Source of the DNA: Pseudalkalibacillus berkeleyi
GTDB taxonomy: Bacteria; Bacillota; Bacilli; Bacillales; Fictibacillaceae
DNA length: 64,000 nucleotides
Assembly (NCBI RefSeq): GCF_021608225.1
Contig: NZ_JAKIJS010000001.1
Coordinates: 2,790,001 to 2,854,000, forward strand
Direction of reading: 5' to 3'
Below the pieces are notes generated by a model. It searched no databases. It saw only the letters and a list, made by a program, of their open reading frames with translations, and was not told where the DNA came from. A program made the position numbers and the translations under genes. Shown here piece by piece: positions 1 to 8,899 of the stretch. Every line of letters begins with the position of its first letter. Within the stretch, counting starts at the first letter, position 1.

Positions 1-750
1 AAGATCTGATTGAATTTTCTCGAGCTCTTTCTTTAAACCGAATTCACGGAAAAATTGCAAGCGTTCCTCTTGATTGTAGCCGACATACTTATCGCCATCT
101 TGTTCAACGATTTCTTTCGCGAAGCCGATAATATCTTTACCGAAATATCCGTCTTCCGGCATGGAAGCTTCTTTCCCTAATGCTTCTAAGTAACGCGCTT
201 CAAGCGAAAGGGCTAAATTATGAATTTGATTCCCTGCATCGTTAATATAATATTCTCTTGAAACATCATAACCTGCTTTATCTAGCAAATTACAAAGTGT
301 ATCACCAACCGCAGCGCCTCGAGCATGTCCTAAGTGAAGACTACCAGTCGGATTTGCTGAAACGAACTCGATTTGCACCTTTTTGTTGTTTCCAGTATTC
401 GTCGAACCGTATTCCTCTCCCGCTTCAACGATCGCTGGGATCAGCTTTGTTAGATACTGATTATCTAAATAAAAATTAATAAATCCTGGTCCAGCAATCT
501 CGATTTTTTCAATGGAAGCTTTCGTTTGGTCAAAGCTCGCGACCATTTCTTCTGCAATTTGTCGTGGTGCTTTCTTCGCAATGCGAGCTAGCTGCATTGC
601 CATGTTCGTCGCATAGTCTCCATGGTCTTTGTTTTTCGGAAGCTCAAGGATCACCTCTGGTAACTCTTCCTTTGATGCGAGACCGGCTTTCACAACTGAA
701 TCTGCTATTTCTTGCCTTAATAATTCTTTCACTTGTTCAACGATTGTCAT
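1..750 (-). CDS. argS: Arginyl-tRNA synthetase, N-terminal part (cut by window start)
   Basis: Charges tRNA(Arg) with arginine in the cytoplasm; class I aminoacyl-tRNA synthetase. About 250 residues are visible; the C-terminal part lies beyond base 1. The class I signature HLGHAR (a HIGH variant) is preceded by VSANPTGS, encoded around 322-360. The N-terminus [15 protein letters not shown] and the [16 protein letters not shown] block are typical of the ArgS additional domain. The ATG at 748-750 overlaps the stop of the upstream ywiB gene in an ATGA arrangement, so translation is probably coupled. The ywiB-argS order matches Bacillus subtilis. Confidence 0.97.
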   Translation of the reverse strand, partial: MTIVEQVKELLRQEIADSVVKAGLASKEELPEVILELPKNKDHGDYATNMAMQLARIAKKAPRQIAEEMVASFDQTKASIEKIEIAGPGFINFYLDNQYLTKLIPAIVEAGEEYGSTNTGNNKKVQIEFVSANPTGSLHLGHARGAAVGDTLCNLLDKAGYDVSREYYINDAGNQIHNLALSLEARYLEALGKEASMPEDGYFGKDIIGFAKEIVEQDGDKYVGYNQEERLQFFREFGLKKELEKIQSDL

Positions 751-1184
751 GCTTTTTCCCCTTTCAGCCTAATGATCAATTCATGATATCCAGCCTCTTC
801 ACCTTGGAAGAGAACACGATAATTTAATGTCAGCTTACCTTCTCTTGTTCCATCATGCCAATTGAAATCAAGCGAATCCGTTTTTGTCGCAATTTGAATC
901 GGACCATACGGACTTTCATATGTACCTTCTTTTAGAGTATTCGCTGCAAACCATTGTTTCATGGAAACAGCACCACTTCGTATAATCGTAACATCTTCTT
1001 GCTTAATCTTTATCGTCGTTTGCACTTTATCGTTTTCATTCATTACTTCATCGTATCGGAGGTATACAGCGTCAGACTTTTCGAAAAGCGTTCCATCCGA
1101 ATGGAGCTCGGTATGATCCGTTTCACCTGCGTCCGTTACTTTTGTATGTAGCGATACTTTTACTGGAATCGATTTAGCATCCAC
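747..1184 (-). CDS. ywiB: DUF1934 beta-barrel protein YwiB
   Basis: DUF1934 family, a small calycin-like beta-barrel protein of unknown role that commonly precedes argS in Bacillus. About 145 residues. I place the start at the GTG at 1184 (GTG GAT GCT), four bases after the purine-rich AAGGGGTG. The GTG nine bases upstream (1193) lies inside that ribosome site. The stop overlaps argS (ATGA). The alternating beta-strand pattern ending in [13 protein letters not shown] is typical of the family. No catalytic residues are recognised. Confidence 0.88.
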   Translation of the reverse strand: MDAKSIPVKVSLHTKVTDAGETDHTELHSDGTLFEKSDAVYLRYDEVMNENDKVQTTIKIKQEDVTIIRSGAVSMKQWFAANTLKEGTYESPYGPIQIATKTDSLDFNWHDGTREGKLTLNYRVLFQGEEAGYHELIIRLKGEKA

Positions 1185-1222
1185 ACTGTTCACCCCTTCT
1201 ATTCGTTAACTAACACATTATA

Positions 1223-1257
1223 TAAAAAAAGCGCTCCCTCTTTCAAGGCGAAGCGCA
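1223..1257 (-). terminator. Rho-independent terminator after the PAS kinase
   Basis: On the minus strand GCGCTTC pairs with a GGGAGCGC segment around a short loop, followed by seven T. It lies just after the kinase stop and separates the kinase from ywiB-argS. Confidence 0.8.
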
Positions 1258-1281
1258 TTTTCTATCATAAGGAAATATTTT

Positions 1282-3375
1282 CTATTGGATGCTCAACGGG
1301 AATAAAATATCGACGGTTGTCCCTTTGTTCACCTCACTGGAGAAATGAATTGAGCCTTGGTGGTCTTTAATAATTTTGAAGCTGACCATTAAACCTAAGC
1401 CCGTCCCCTTCTCTTTCGTTGTATAGAACGGTTCACCAAGCCTTGATAATCGATCCTCTGGAATTCCGGGTCCTTGGTCAGTGATTTGAATCAACAAGTG
1501 ATCTCCATCTTTTTTACAACTCAGTTTGATTGTCCCACCATCCGGCATAACCTCTATCGCATTTTTAATTAAATTAATGAAGACTTGCTTTAACTGATTT
1601 TCTTCACAATCAATTTGTTCGTGCTCATTCTCAATCTCCTCTACGAATTGAATGTTGTGCAAATTCGCTTGTCCTTCTAACAACTTCAGAACATGACGAA
1701 TCATGCTTCCAATTTCTTTCCTTTGGAAACTCACGCTTTGCGGCTTTGCTAGTACGAGAAGTTCACTAATGATTTGCTCAATCCGATCTAATTCAGATAA
1801 GACGATATTATAATATAACGCTTTTTCATCTAGGCCGTTTTCCATCATTTGAACAAAACCTTTAATGGAGGTAAGCGGGTTGCGAATTTCATGCGCTATA
1901 GCTGCTGCAAGTTCACCAACTACTGACAGCTTTTCGGAGCGTCTCAACAATTCTTCTGAGCGCTTCTCGTCCGTAATATCCCGCAAGATTCCGTACATGC
2001 CAACAATTTCTTTGTCCACTATCATCGGGAATCCGACTACGCGAACCGTAATCACTTCACCATCTTTTCTTTTCATTCTTTTTTCAAATTTAACCGTTTT
2101 GCCTTCGAAAATACTTTCATAGTTAGCTACGATTTGATCCTGATCTTCAGGTAACAAGAAATCTACATAATGTCGCCCGATTTGTTCTTTTGCAGTAAAC
2201 CCTGTAATTCTAACGATTGCAGGATTAATACTCGTCAATTCACCCTTCAAATTAATCGAATAAATACCATCTGGATTATGGAGGAACAAGGATCTGTAGC
2301 GCCGTTCACTTTTTTGAAGCGATCTTTTCGCTTGATTTTTCTCCGTTACATCACGAAAAACGGCTAATACATAAGTCTTTCCGTCTTCTTTAATTGGTAT
2401 GGCTTTCCCTTCCGTCTCGAGCACGTCTCCGTCAGGACGCACCACTTTCATCGGAAACATCTGTTCATTCCGTTTGCCTTGCATCACTTTTTGAATGCGT
2501 TGATTAGATTCCTTCTGATGATCGACATGTATATACTTTGAGATTTTTTCGCCGATTAATTGGCTTTTGTCCTCAACTCCTAGAAGGATCGCTGCCACAT
2601 CATTTACATAAATAATACGTTCTGAATCGTGTAAGCAAACTGGATCTGGAGAGTGATCGACAAGTTGTTGATATCGATGTTCCGACTCGAGTAAGGCTTC
2701 TTCTGTTTTTCTTAATGCTGAATTATTTCTTGCTATACAATACGCACCTGTCAGTTGCTCGTTTACATACATCGGTATATGGGTAAATTCAAATTCGAGT
2801 TCATCACCAGAACTGCTTTTCAACTGAACTTGTTGTGTTGCGATGTTTCCTTTATTGATTTCATCTATACAACGCTCCATTTGTAGATCTTTTGTACCCA
2901 CGTATGTTTTAAGAAATTTACCAAGGAGTTGCTCTCGATTGTATTGTAGGGCTTCTTGTCCAGAACGATTGATATCAACAATATTTCCATGGAGGTCTAT
3001 GATAAATATCGGGACATCATTTTCATAAAAGAGAGAGTCAAAACATTTGTCCTTCGATTCATTCTGCACTTTCTTAACGAGTAGATCCGTTCCACCACTT
3101 TTTGTCTTTGTTGCTAAGATTTTCACTTCAATTAAACGGTTCTCAACAGTTATGGATTCTGTAATGACCCATTCACCTTCGTTCATTTGAGCAACATTTA
3201 TATGAGAAAAGAATGGTTGAATTGGCTGATTCGTAATTGTTCCACCATACCATTCATTTATAGTCGGATTCGCATGAGTGATCACTCCATCCGCTCGGAC
3301 TCGGATAAAGCCATCTGATAACTGATCGATTAATGAGGGGTTCATTTCAATGGGAGCTGCTGAAGTCTTATGCAC
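1282..3375 (-). CDS. Multi-PAS soluble histidine kinase (sporulation KinA/KinE type)
   Basis: 697 residues, no membrane segment. About four PAS-like segments are visible (roughly residues 10-80, 105-220, 230-350, 360-475), followed by a HisKA dimerisation helix with the phospho-acceptor His495 in HEIRNPLTSIKGF. The HATPase domain has an N box (NLIKNAIEVMPDGG), G1 box (DQGPGIP) and G2 box (GTGLGLMVSF). No response regulator is adjacent, as is usual for the kinases feeding the Bacillus Spo0F-Spo0A phosphorelay, so a sporulation or developmental input kinase is likely (inference). A terminator follows. Which KinA-E member it corresponds to cannot be decided here. Confidence 0.88.
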   Translation of the reverse strand: MHKTSAAPIEMNPSLIDQLSDGFIRVRADGVITHANPTINEWYGGTITNQPIQPFFSHINVAQMNEGEWVITESITVENRLIEVKILATKTKSGGTDLLVKKVQNESKDKCFDSLFYENDVPIFIIDLHGNIVDINRSGQEALQYNREQLLGKFLKTYVGTKDLQMERCIDEINKGNIATQQVQLKSSSGDELEFEFTHIPMYVNEQLTGAYCIARNNSALRKTEEALLESEHRYQQLVDHSPDPVCLHDSERIIYVNDVAAILLGVEDKSQLIGEKISKYIHVDHQKESNQRIQKVMQGKRNEQMFPMKVVRPDGDVLETEGKAIPIKEDGKTYVLAVFRDVTEKNQAKRSLQKSERRYRSLFLHNPDGIYSINLKGELTSINPAIVRITGFTAKEQIGRHYVDFLLPEDQDQIVANYESIFEGKTVKFEKRMKRKDGEVITVRVVGFPMIVDKEIVGMYGILRDITDEKRSEELLRRSEKLSVVGELAAAIAHEIRNPLTSIKGFVQMMENGLDEKALYYNIVLSELDRIEQIISELLVLAKPQSVSFQRKEIGSMIRHVLKLLEGQANLHNIQFVEEIENEHEQIDCEENQLKQVFINLIKNAIEVMPDGGTIKLSCKKDGDHLLIQITDQGPGIPEDRLSRLGEPFYTTKEKGTGLGLMVSFKIIKDHQGSIHFSSEVNKGTTVDILFPLSIQ

Positions 3376-3469
3376 ATTACATTCCCCCTTTCTTCTGATA
3401 CTTATAAATTAGACCTTTTATGAGGAAATCCTGCTTGTAAAAAGTATGCAAACGTCGGGATGTGTCGTG

Positions 3470-3566
3470 ATTTGTGGAACTTCCCCTCTGATTCAGGGGA
3501 ATTCTCCTATGACTTGTGGAACTTCGCGTTTGACTTGTGGAACTTTGCGGCTCACTTGGGGAAAAT
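3470..3566. repeat. 21-bp phased array A1 (TTGTGGAACTTC family)
   Basis: Five degenerate copies of TTGTGGAACTTC. The GGAA cores start at 3476, 3498, 3518, 3539 and 3560, i.e. spacings of 22, 20, 21 and 21 bp. It lies between the speB terminator and the start of the PAS kinase. The same family recurs at 29890-29982. No open frame with a ribosome site covers it. Confidence 0.8.
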
Positions 3567-3595
3567 GATCATATGTTACTACGAAAATTATCACA

Positions 3596-3627
3596 TAAAA
3601 AGAGGATGAACAATTTGTCCATCCTCA
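3596..3627 (-). terminator. Terminator of speE-speB
   Basis: On the minus strand GAGGATG and CATCCTC form a stem followed by a T run, directly after the speB stop. Confidence 0.88.
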
Positions 3628-3633
3628 TCCTGA

Positions 3634-4506
3634 CTATTTCACCCAACCGAGTAGCATTTCTCGGATGAACTTACTTGCTGCAATTGGTGTTTGTTCTGAA
3701 TGGTCATATATTGGAGCAACTTCGACAAGATCAGCTCCAATGACATTCACTTCAGATTTTGCAATCAGCATAATCGCTTCTAATAATTCTTTAGAGGAGA
3801 TGCCGCCCGCTTCAGCTGTACCCGTTCCAGGTGCATGCGCTGGATCAAGCACGTCGATATCAATCGTCACATACACATTGCGACCAGACAGCTCTGGCAG
3901 AACTTCTTTCAACGGTTCTGCTACATCAAATTTCGCCATGTACATTCCTGATTCTTTCGCATATTGGAACTCTTCCTTCATTCCAGAGCGAATGCCAAAT
4001 GAGTAGACGTTTTCTGGTCCAATCAACTCACAAGCTTTACGAATTGGTGTCGAATGAGACAGTGGCTCTCCTTCATATTCCACGCGGAGATCAGCGTGAG
4101 CATCAATATGAATAATCGCGAAATCGTCATACTTCTTGTGAAGTGCCTTAAAGATCGGCCATGAAACGAGGTGCTCTCCACCAAGACCTAGCGGAAACTT
4201 CCCTGCCTCCAAAATATTATCGACGTAGTTTTCAATCATGTCGATACTTTTTTGAGGGTTTCCGAATGGTAACGGGATGTCTCCTGCATCGTAAAACTTC
4301 ACTTCTTCAAGCTCACGGTCCATATAAGGGCTATATTCTTCTAACCCGAGGGAAACTTCACGAATTTTTGCTGGACCAAATCGGGATCCTGGACGAAAGC
4401 TGACGGTCCAGTCCATTGGCATCCCGTAAATGACCACCTGGCTCTCTTCAAGGTTTGGGTGACTTTTTATAAAAACATTACCTGAGTAAGCTTCTTCAAA
4501 GCGCAT
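3634..4506 (-). CDS. speB: Agmatinase
   Basis: Hydrolyses agmatine to putrescine and urea in polyamine synthesis; Mn-dependent ureohydrolase. 290 residues, normal for the family. The binuclear metal motifs are present: GGEH (His112), DAHAD (Asp135, His137, Asp139) and TIDIDVLDPAHAPGTGT (Asp216, Asp218). The ATG is preceded by AGGAGGA with good spacing, 10 bases after the speE stop. The speE-speB order is as in Bacillus subtilis, where SpeE uses the putrescine made by SpeB. A terminator follows. Confidence 0.97.
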   Translation of the reverse strand: MRFEEAYSGNVFIKSHPNLEESQVVIYGMPMDWTVSFRPGSRFGPAKIREVSLGLEEYSPYMDRELEEVKFYDAGDIPLPFGNPQKSIDMIENYVDNILEAGKFPLGLGGEHLVSWPIFKALHKKYDDFAIIHIDAHADLRVEYEGEPLSHSTPIRKACELIGPENVYSFGIRSGMKEEFQYAKESGMYMAKFDVAEPLKEVLPELSGRNVYVTIDIDVLDPAHAPGTGTAEAGGISSKELLEAIMLIAKSEVNVIGADLVEVAPIYDHSEQTPIAASKFIREMLLGWVK

Positions 4507-4516
4507 AATCTTCCTC

Positions 4517-5344
4517 CTACTTAACTAAATCGCGCACAAATTTCGGTAACGCGAATGCTGCTGTGTGTAACTCTTTCGTGTAATACTTTGTATCAATCTC
4601 ATGGAACCGGTCTTCTTCAACCTTCAATGGATCGTGCTTTTTGGAACCGATCGTGAACGTCCAAAGACCGCTTGGATATGTCGGGATATTGGCTGTGTAA
4701 AGACGCGTGACCGGGAAGATTTCTTTCACATCACGGTTCACTTGTGTGATCAAATCCGCTTTAAACCAAGGGTTGTCCGTCTGTGCGACGAAAATGCCGT
4801 CTTCCTTCAATGCTTTTGAAATCCCCTCGTAAAATCCGCGTTCAAACAATTTCGCTGCAGGTCCTACTGGCTCAGTGGAATCGACCATGATGACATCATA
4901 CTCATTTTCGCTTTTCGCGATATGCATGAATCCATCGTCGACTTGTACGTCAACACGCGGATCGTCTAAATCACCTGCGATGCTCGGTAAATACTTTTTC
5001 GAGTATTCGATGACTTTCCCATCAATTTCAACTAAGACCGCTTTTTCTACAGATGGGTGCTTCAACACTTCTCGGATTACGCCGCCATCGCCACCACCCA
5101 CAACGAGTACGTGCTTCGGATTAGGGTGCGTAAACAAAGGTACGTGCGCGACCATTTCGTGGTAGACAAATTCATCCTTCTCGGTTGTCATGACCATTCC
5201 GTCCAATACGAGCATGTTGCCGAATTCTTCTGTTTCAATTACATCTAAGCGTTGGAAGTCTGTCTGTTCTGTATGGAGCGTTCGTTTAATTTTTGCCGTG
5301 ATTCCAAATCGCTCTGTTTGTTTCTCTGTATACCATAATTCCAT
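4517..5344 (-). CDS. speE: Spermidine synthase
   Basis: Transfers an aminopropyl group from decarboxylated S-adenosylmethionine to putrescine. About 275 residues. The Rossmann signature [17 protein letters not shown] and the catalytic block [10 protein letters not shown] are visible. I choose the ATG at 5344 (MELWYTEKQ), about six bases past GAGGTGA. The GTG at 5353 sits inside that ribosome site. First gene of the speE-speB operon, divergent from pbpG. Confidence 0.96.
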   Translation of the reverse strand: MELWYTEKQTERFGITAKIKRTLHTEQTDFQRLDVIETEEFGNMLVLDGMVMTTEKDEFVYHEMVAHVPLFTHPNPKHVLVVGGGDGGVIREVLKHPSVEKAVLVEIDGKVIEYSKKYLPSIAGDLDDPRVDVQVDDGFMHIAKSENEYDVIMVDSTEPVGPAAKLFERGFYEGISKALKEDGIFVAQTDNPWFKADLITQVNRDVKEIFPVTRLYTANIPTYPSGLWTFTIGSKKHDPLKVEEDRFHEIDTKYYTKELHTAAFALPKFVRDLVK

Positions 5345-5617
5345 TTCTATCACCTCATCGGATATTCGTTCATCTTAATGTGAATTGTATCATAGCTAAT
5401 CGTTGATTCTCGAATGACCACTTTATAATCTGAAATGCAAAATACTATTGATTAGAACAAGAAAAGTATACTCGAATTTGCTCGTTTTGCAAGTTTATTT
5501 TTTTCCAGATTGCGTTGTATAATTGCACGTTTAGAAACGCCGAATCCCTCCCATACTAGTAAAAAAGAACACTAGGTTCGGAATGCAGTAATCCGTTTAC
5601 AAGGGAGGGGATTCTAA

Positions 5618-7684
5618 ATGGAGATTATCAAGGTTGAAGATTTAAGAAAGACGTGGAAATGGGCTTGGCTGTGGATTCGTACGTTACTATTATTCTCCTT
5701 ACCCGTTCTCGTATTAGGTTTAATCTTCCTTATCTATATTAACGTTCTTGGTCCCCCTCCGCTGAAGGTTCCGCAGACGACCGTTTTTTATGGAACGAAT
5801 AATGCGATTATTGGAGAACATGAGCCACTCGGTCAGAATCGTTTCTGGGTCAAGCTCGATGACGTTTCCCCTCATATTATCGATGCAACGATTGCAGTTG
5901 AGGACCGCCGATTTTACAATCATCACGGTTTTGACTATAAGCGGATTGCCGGAGCCCTTCTTGCTGATATTAAAGCGGGAGCGAAGGTCCAAGGGGCAAG
6001 TACAATCACTCAGCAATACTCTCGGAATCTATTTCTTGACCCCGATAAAACTTGGAGTCGTAAGCTGAAGGAAGCTGTGTATGCAGCAAGAATCGAAGCG
6101 AATTATACGAAAGAAGATATTCTCCAAGGTTATTTGAACACGATCTATTACGGACATGGAAACTACGGGGTAGAAGCAGCTTCCCAATATTATTTTGGTA
6201 AAACCGCTAAAGATCTAAGCCTTTCGGAATCTAGTTTGCTCGCAGGAATCCCGAAAGGTCCAACATACTATAGCCCGATTCGAAATTTAGACAATGCAAA
6301 GGACCGTCAGCAGATTGTCCTAGATGCAATGGTCGCAAATGGTGTCATCAATAAGAAACAAGCAGTTGAAGCCTACCGTACACCTGTTGAAATTATCGGA
6401 AAAGCTTCATTACCAGAAGAAGCTGCCTCTTACTTCCAGGATGAAGTTGAATACATTTTGAAAAACAAAGCAGGTCTCGATCCTGACCTCGTTCAACTTG
6501 GCGGATTTCATGTCTATACGACTCTCGACCCTAAGCTTCAGGAAAAAGCTGATCATTGGGTGGAACAGACGATACCCAATACATCAAGCATCCAAGTTGG
6601 TATGGTCGCATTGGATCCAAAAACAGGTGATGTTAAAGCAATGGTAGGTGGTAGGTCTTATAAAGATAGCTCTTACAACCGGGCTACCCAGGCAAGACGT
6701 GCTCCCGGTTCTACCTTCAAGCCATTTCTCTATACTGCTGCTCTGAAGAAAGGCTACACGCCATCTAGTTTGTTAAGAAGTGAACCGACAACTTTTTACG
6801 AAGGGGAAGAAAATCAGTACACCCCAGAAAATTTCGGGAATTATTATGCGAATGAAGAAATTACACTTGCCCAAGCCGTTGCGGTTTCTGATAACGTCTA
6901 TGCTGTGAAAACGAATATCTTCATCGGTACTGACGAGCTTGTGAAAACAGCAAAGGACCTCGGAATCAAAAGTGATTTGTCTCCTATTCCGTCTTTGGCA
7001 CTCGGAACGAAGCCAGTCGGCGTCTTAGAAATGGTGTCCGCTTATAGCGTGTTCGCCAATAACGGAGAACGCAGTGCGCCTCGCTTCATCAAAAAGATCG
7101 TCGATTACAAAGGGGATGTCGTTTATGAGCAAGGTGTTCAGAAGGAGAAAGTGATCGAACCAGAGTATGCTTTTGTGATGACAGATTTACTACGAGGTGT
7201 GTTCGACGAAAGGCTTAACGACTATACGCGCGTAACCGGTGCTTCGGTGAAAGGATTAATTGATCGTCCAACTGCTGGTAAAACGGGTTCTACAAACTAT
7301 GACAACTGGATCGTCGGGTATACACCACAGCTTGTAACAGGCGTTTGGACTGGGTACGACAAGGGAAAAACGCTACATGAATTTAATGATGTCCTCTACT
7401 CGAAAAATATTTGGGCGCACTTTATGAAGGATGCAATGGCCGATCGTCCAATCGCTCAATTTCCGAAGCCAGAAGGTGTCGTCGGCGTTTATGTAAATCC
7501 AGATAGCGGGTTACTCTCAAATGAACATTGTCCGCAAAAAAGGCTTTCCTATTACATTGCCGGAACAGAACCAACATCCTATTGTGAGGGACAAGCTACT
7601 GAAAACCCTGAAAAGATCACTACCCCTAAAGCGAAACAAAAACAAGGGATATTTAAGCGAATGTGGAACTGGCTGTTGAATTAG
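5618..7684 (+). CDS. pbpG: Class A penicillin-binding protein (PbpG-like)
   Basis: Bifunctional peptidoglycan glycosyltransferase/transpeptidase, 688 residues, one N-terminal membrane anchor (about 20-45). The GT51 domain shows EDRRFYNHHGFD (Glu95) and QGASTITQQ. The transpeptidase has the acylated serine in STFK (Ser365, Lys368), SDN (424-426) and KTGS (555-558). The start follows GGGAGGGG. Divergence from speE and about the same length as B. subtilis PbpG (YwhE) support the name; PbpG acts during sporulation there. I looked for a sigma-F promoter and could not make a convincing one. A TATAAT at 5518-5523 has only a weak -35. A 52-bp repeat array follows. Confidence 0.93.
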   Translation: MEIIKVEDLRKTWKWAWLWIRTLLLFSLPVLVLGLIFLIYINVLGPPPLKVPQTTVFYGTNNAIIGEHEPLGQNRFWVKLDDVSPHIIDATIAVEDRRFYNHHGFDYKRIAGALLADIKAGAKVQGASTITQQYSRNLFLDPDKTWSRKLKEAVYAARIEANYTKEDILQGYLNTIYYGHGNYGVEAASQYYFGKTAKDLSLSESSLLAGIPKGPTYYSPIRNLDNAKDRQQIVLDAMVANGVINKKQAVEAYRTPVEIIGKASLPEEAASYFQDEVEYILKNKAGLDPDLVQLGGFHVYTTLDPKLQEKADHWVEQTIPNTSSIQVGMVALDPKTGDVKAMVGGRSYKDSSYNRATQARRAPGSTFKPFLYTAALKKGYTPSSLLRSEPTTFYEGEENQYTPENFGNYYANEEITLAQAVAVSDNVYAVKTNIFIGTDELVKTAKDLGIKSDLSPIPSLALGTKPVGVLEMVSAYSVFANNGERSAPRFIKKIVDYKGDVVYEQGVQKEKVIEPEYAFVMTDLLRGVFDERLNDYTRVTGASVKGLIDRPTAGKTGSTNYDNWIVGYTPQLVTGVWTGYDKGKTLHEFNDVLYSKNIWAHFMKDAMADRPIAQFPKPEGVVGVYVNPDSGLLSNEHCPQKRLSYYIAGTEPTSYCEGQATENPEKITTPKAKQKQGIFKRMWNWLLN

Positions 7685-7702
7685 AAATAGCGGATATCCT
7701 TT

Positions 7703-7962
7703 GAGTGCTCGAGAATCGAGAAAACCTTATACGGAGCACCCATAGAGGGTTTATGAGTGCTCGGGAACCGAGAATACTGGATACGGAGCACTCAAAGAGG
7801 TGCTATGAGTGCTTGGGAGCAAGAGAAACGGTCTACGGAGCACTCAAAGAGGTGCTATGAGTGCTCGGGAGCGAGAGAAACAGTCTACGGAGCACTCAAA
7901 GACGTGCTATGAGTGCTTGGGAGCCGAGAAAACCGAATACGAAGCACCCAAAAGGTATCAAT
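7703..7962. repeat. Five tandem 52-bp units, each with an inverted repeat
   Basis: Units begin with GAGTGCTC or GAGTGCTT at 7703, 7755, 7807, 7859 and 7911, spaced exactly 52 bp. Each carries a distal complementary arm (GGAGCACTC in the central units, GGAGCACCC or GAAGCACCC in the outer ones), so each can fold as a hairpin. It fills most of the gap between pbpG and ywhD. The spacing is not a multiple of three, so it is not a protein repeat. Confidence 0.93.
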
Positions 7963-7998
7963 CGAATATTGACGACCGCATAAAGATTTCCACGTACG

Positions 7999-8034
7999 AA
8001 AAAGGGATTAGCCCTCGGAGGCCAATCCCTTTTT
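7999..8034 (+). terminator. Terminator downstream of pbpG and the 52-bp array
   Basis: AAAGGGATTaGCC pairs with GGCcAATCCCTTTTT around a short loop. Nearly symmetric, so it could also serve transcripts arriving from ywhD on the minus strand. The remaining 100 bases before ywhD show nothing I recognise. Confidence 0.8.
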
Positions 8035-8151
8035 CTGTCCTAGTAAATATGTGTGTAAAGATAAGATTACTTTCATTTTACTTTATTTTTCGACATACGC
8101 ACAGATATTTTTTACTTTGTTCAAAAATAATTCAAAAGATCCAAATGTCGG

Positions 8152-8703
8152 CTATACTTCTAGTGCTTTTTTAACATCTTCAGTTGCGCGATTCCAAAAT
8201 TCTTCATTATGATCGATCAAGAATTTTTTCAATAATGTCTTAGATTTATCATCCATTTGATCAGCTACTACTCGCTTTTTCAAGGCTTTATCCATATTAT
8301 TCACATGTTCTGGCATGCTCTTATAGCCTCGTCGTGCTTCTGCATCAACTTGCATTTCGCATGCACCTAAACCTGCATAGAATGGTCCTTCACTCCCGGA
8401 GTCAACCATAACCCAAACGAGCCAATATAACTTCGGATTCGGGGTATTTGCACGATCTGCAGTAAATTTAATACGCTTTTCAACCGAACTACGGGCATGC
8501 AGAGCACCCATATCGATGAAGACTTCTTCGTCTGTAGGGTCGACAAAGATCGGTGTTAAATTGTTCAAGGCAATTGTACCAACACCATAACCTCCGTGTC
8601 CGTCAGTAGAGTCTCCACTTAGTATCGTAAAGCCTTGTTTTTTCTTCGGCTTACTCTCCTCATTACCTTCATTGTTTTTATCGTTATCAAAGAGATTCTT
8701 CAC
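8152..8703 (-). CDS. ywhD: YwhD family protein
   Basis: 183 residues. The motif GYGVGTIALNNLTPIFVD and the later block YWLVWVMVDSG are typical of the YwhD family, conserved in Bacillaceae with no established function. The N-terminus is lysine/asparagine rich, with no signal peptide or membrane segment. The GTG start is nine bases after AGGAGG. In B. subtilis it also follows pbpG. Confidence 0.9.
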   Translation of the reverse strand: MKNLFDNDKNNEGNEESKPKKKQGFTILSGDSTDGHGGYGVGTIALNNLTPIFVDPTDEEVFIDMGALHARSSVEKRIKFTADRANTPNPKLYWLVWVMVDSGSEGPFYAGLGACEMQVDAEARRGYKSMPEHVNNMDKALKKRVVADQMDDKSKTLLKKFLIDHNEEFWNRATEDVKKALEV

Positions 8704-8825
8704 GAATCAAAACCTCCTACAATTGTTGGATATATTAATCTTTACGATTGAAGCAAGAAACGATGAAATGTATGGTTTTATCTTATCATATTATTCATTT
8801 GTTATGAATGATTGTGAATTTCCTC

Positions 8826-8857
8826 TTGCATCCGATTCGAAAAACGAATAATATAAT
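8826..8857 (+). promoter_or_regulatory. Possible promoter of the NCS2 permease
   Basis: TATAAT at 8852-8857 (or TAATAT at 8849-8854, 17 bp after a weak TTGCAT) lies inside the PurBox pair. The -35 match is poor, so only the -10 is convincing. Confidence 0.4.
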
Positions 8858-8886
8858 GGATGGTTATTATTAATGTTCGTATTTTG
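8839..8886 (+). promoter_or_regulatory. PurR-type PurBox pair
   Basis: AAAACGAATAAT (CGAA at 8845-8848) faces AATGTTCGTATTTT (TTCG at 8876-8879). Read on the other strand the second box is AAAATACGAACATT, a close match to the Bacillus PurBox. The cores are 27 bp apart, the spacing expected for two PurBoxes bound by PurR. The pair lies just upstream of the purine permease and covers its likely -10. Confidence 0.65.
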
Positions 8887-8899
8887 GGGGTCATTCTTT

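Noticed and set aside
5466-5540. Sigma-F promoter for pbpG (GTATA at 5466)
   Set aside because: No GG-containing -10 at the right distance from either GTATA.
7809-8174. 121-codon frame after pbpG
   Set aside because: Crosses the 52-bp units, whose period is not a multiple of three, and the terminator; no ribosome site.
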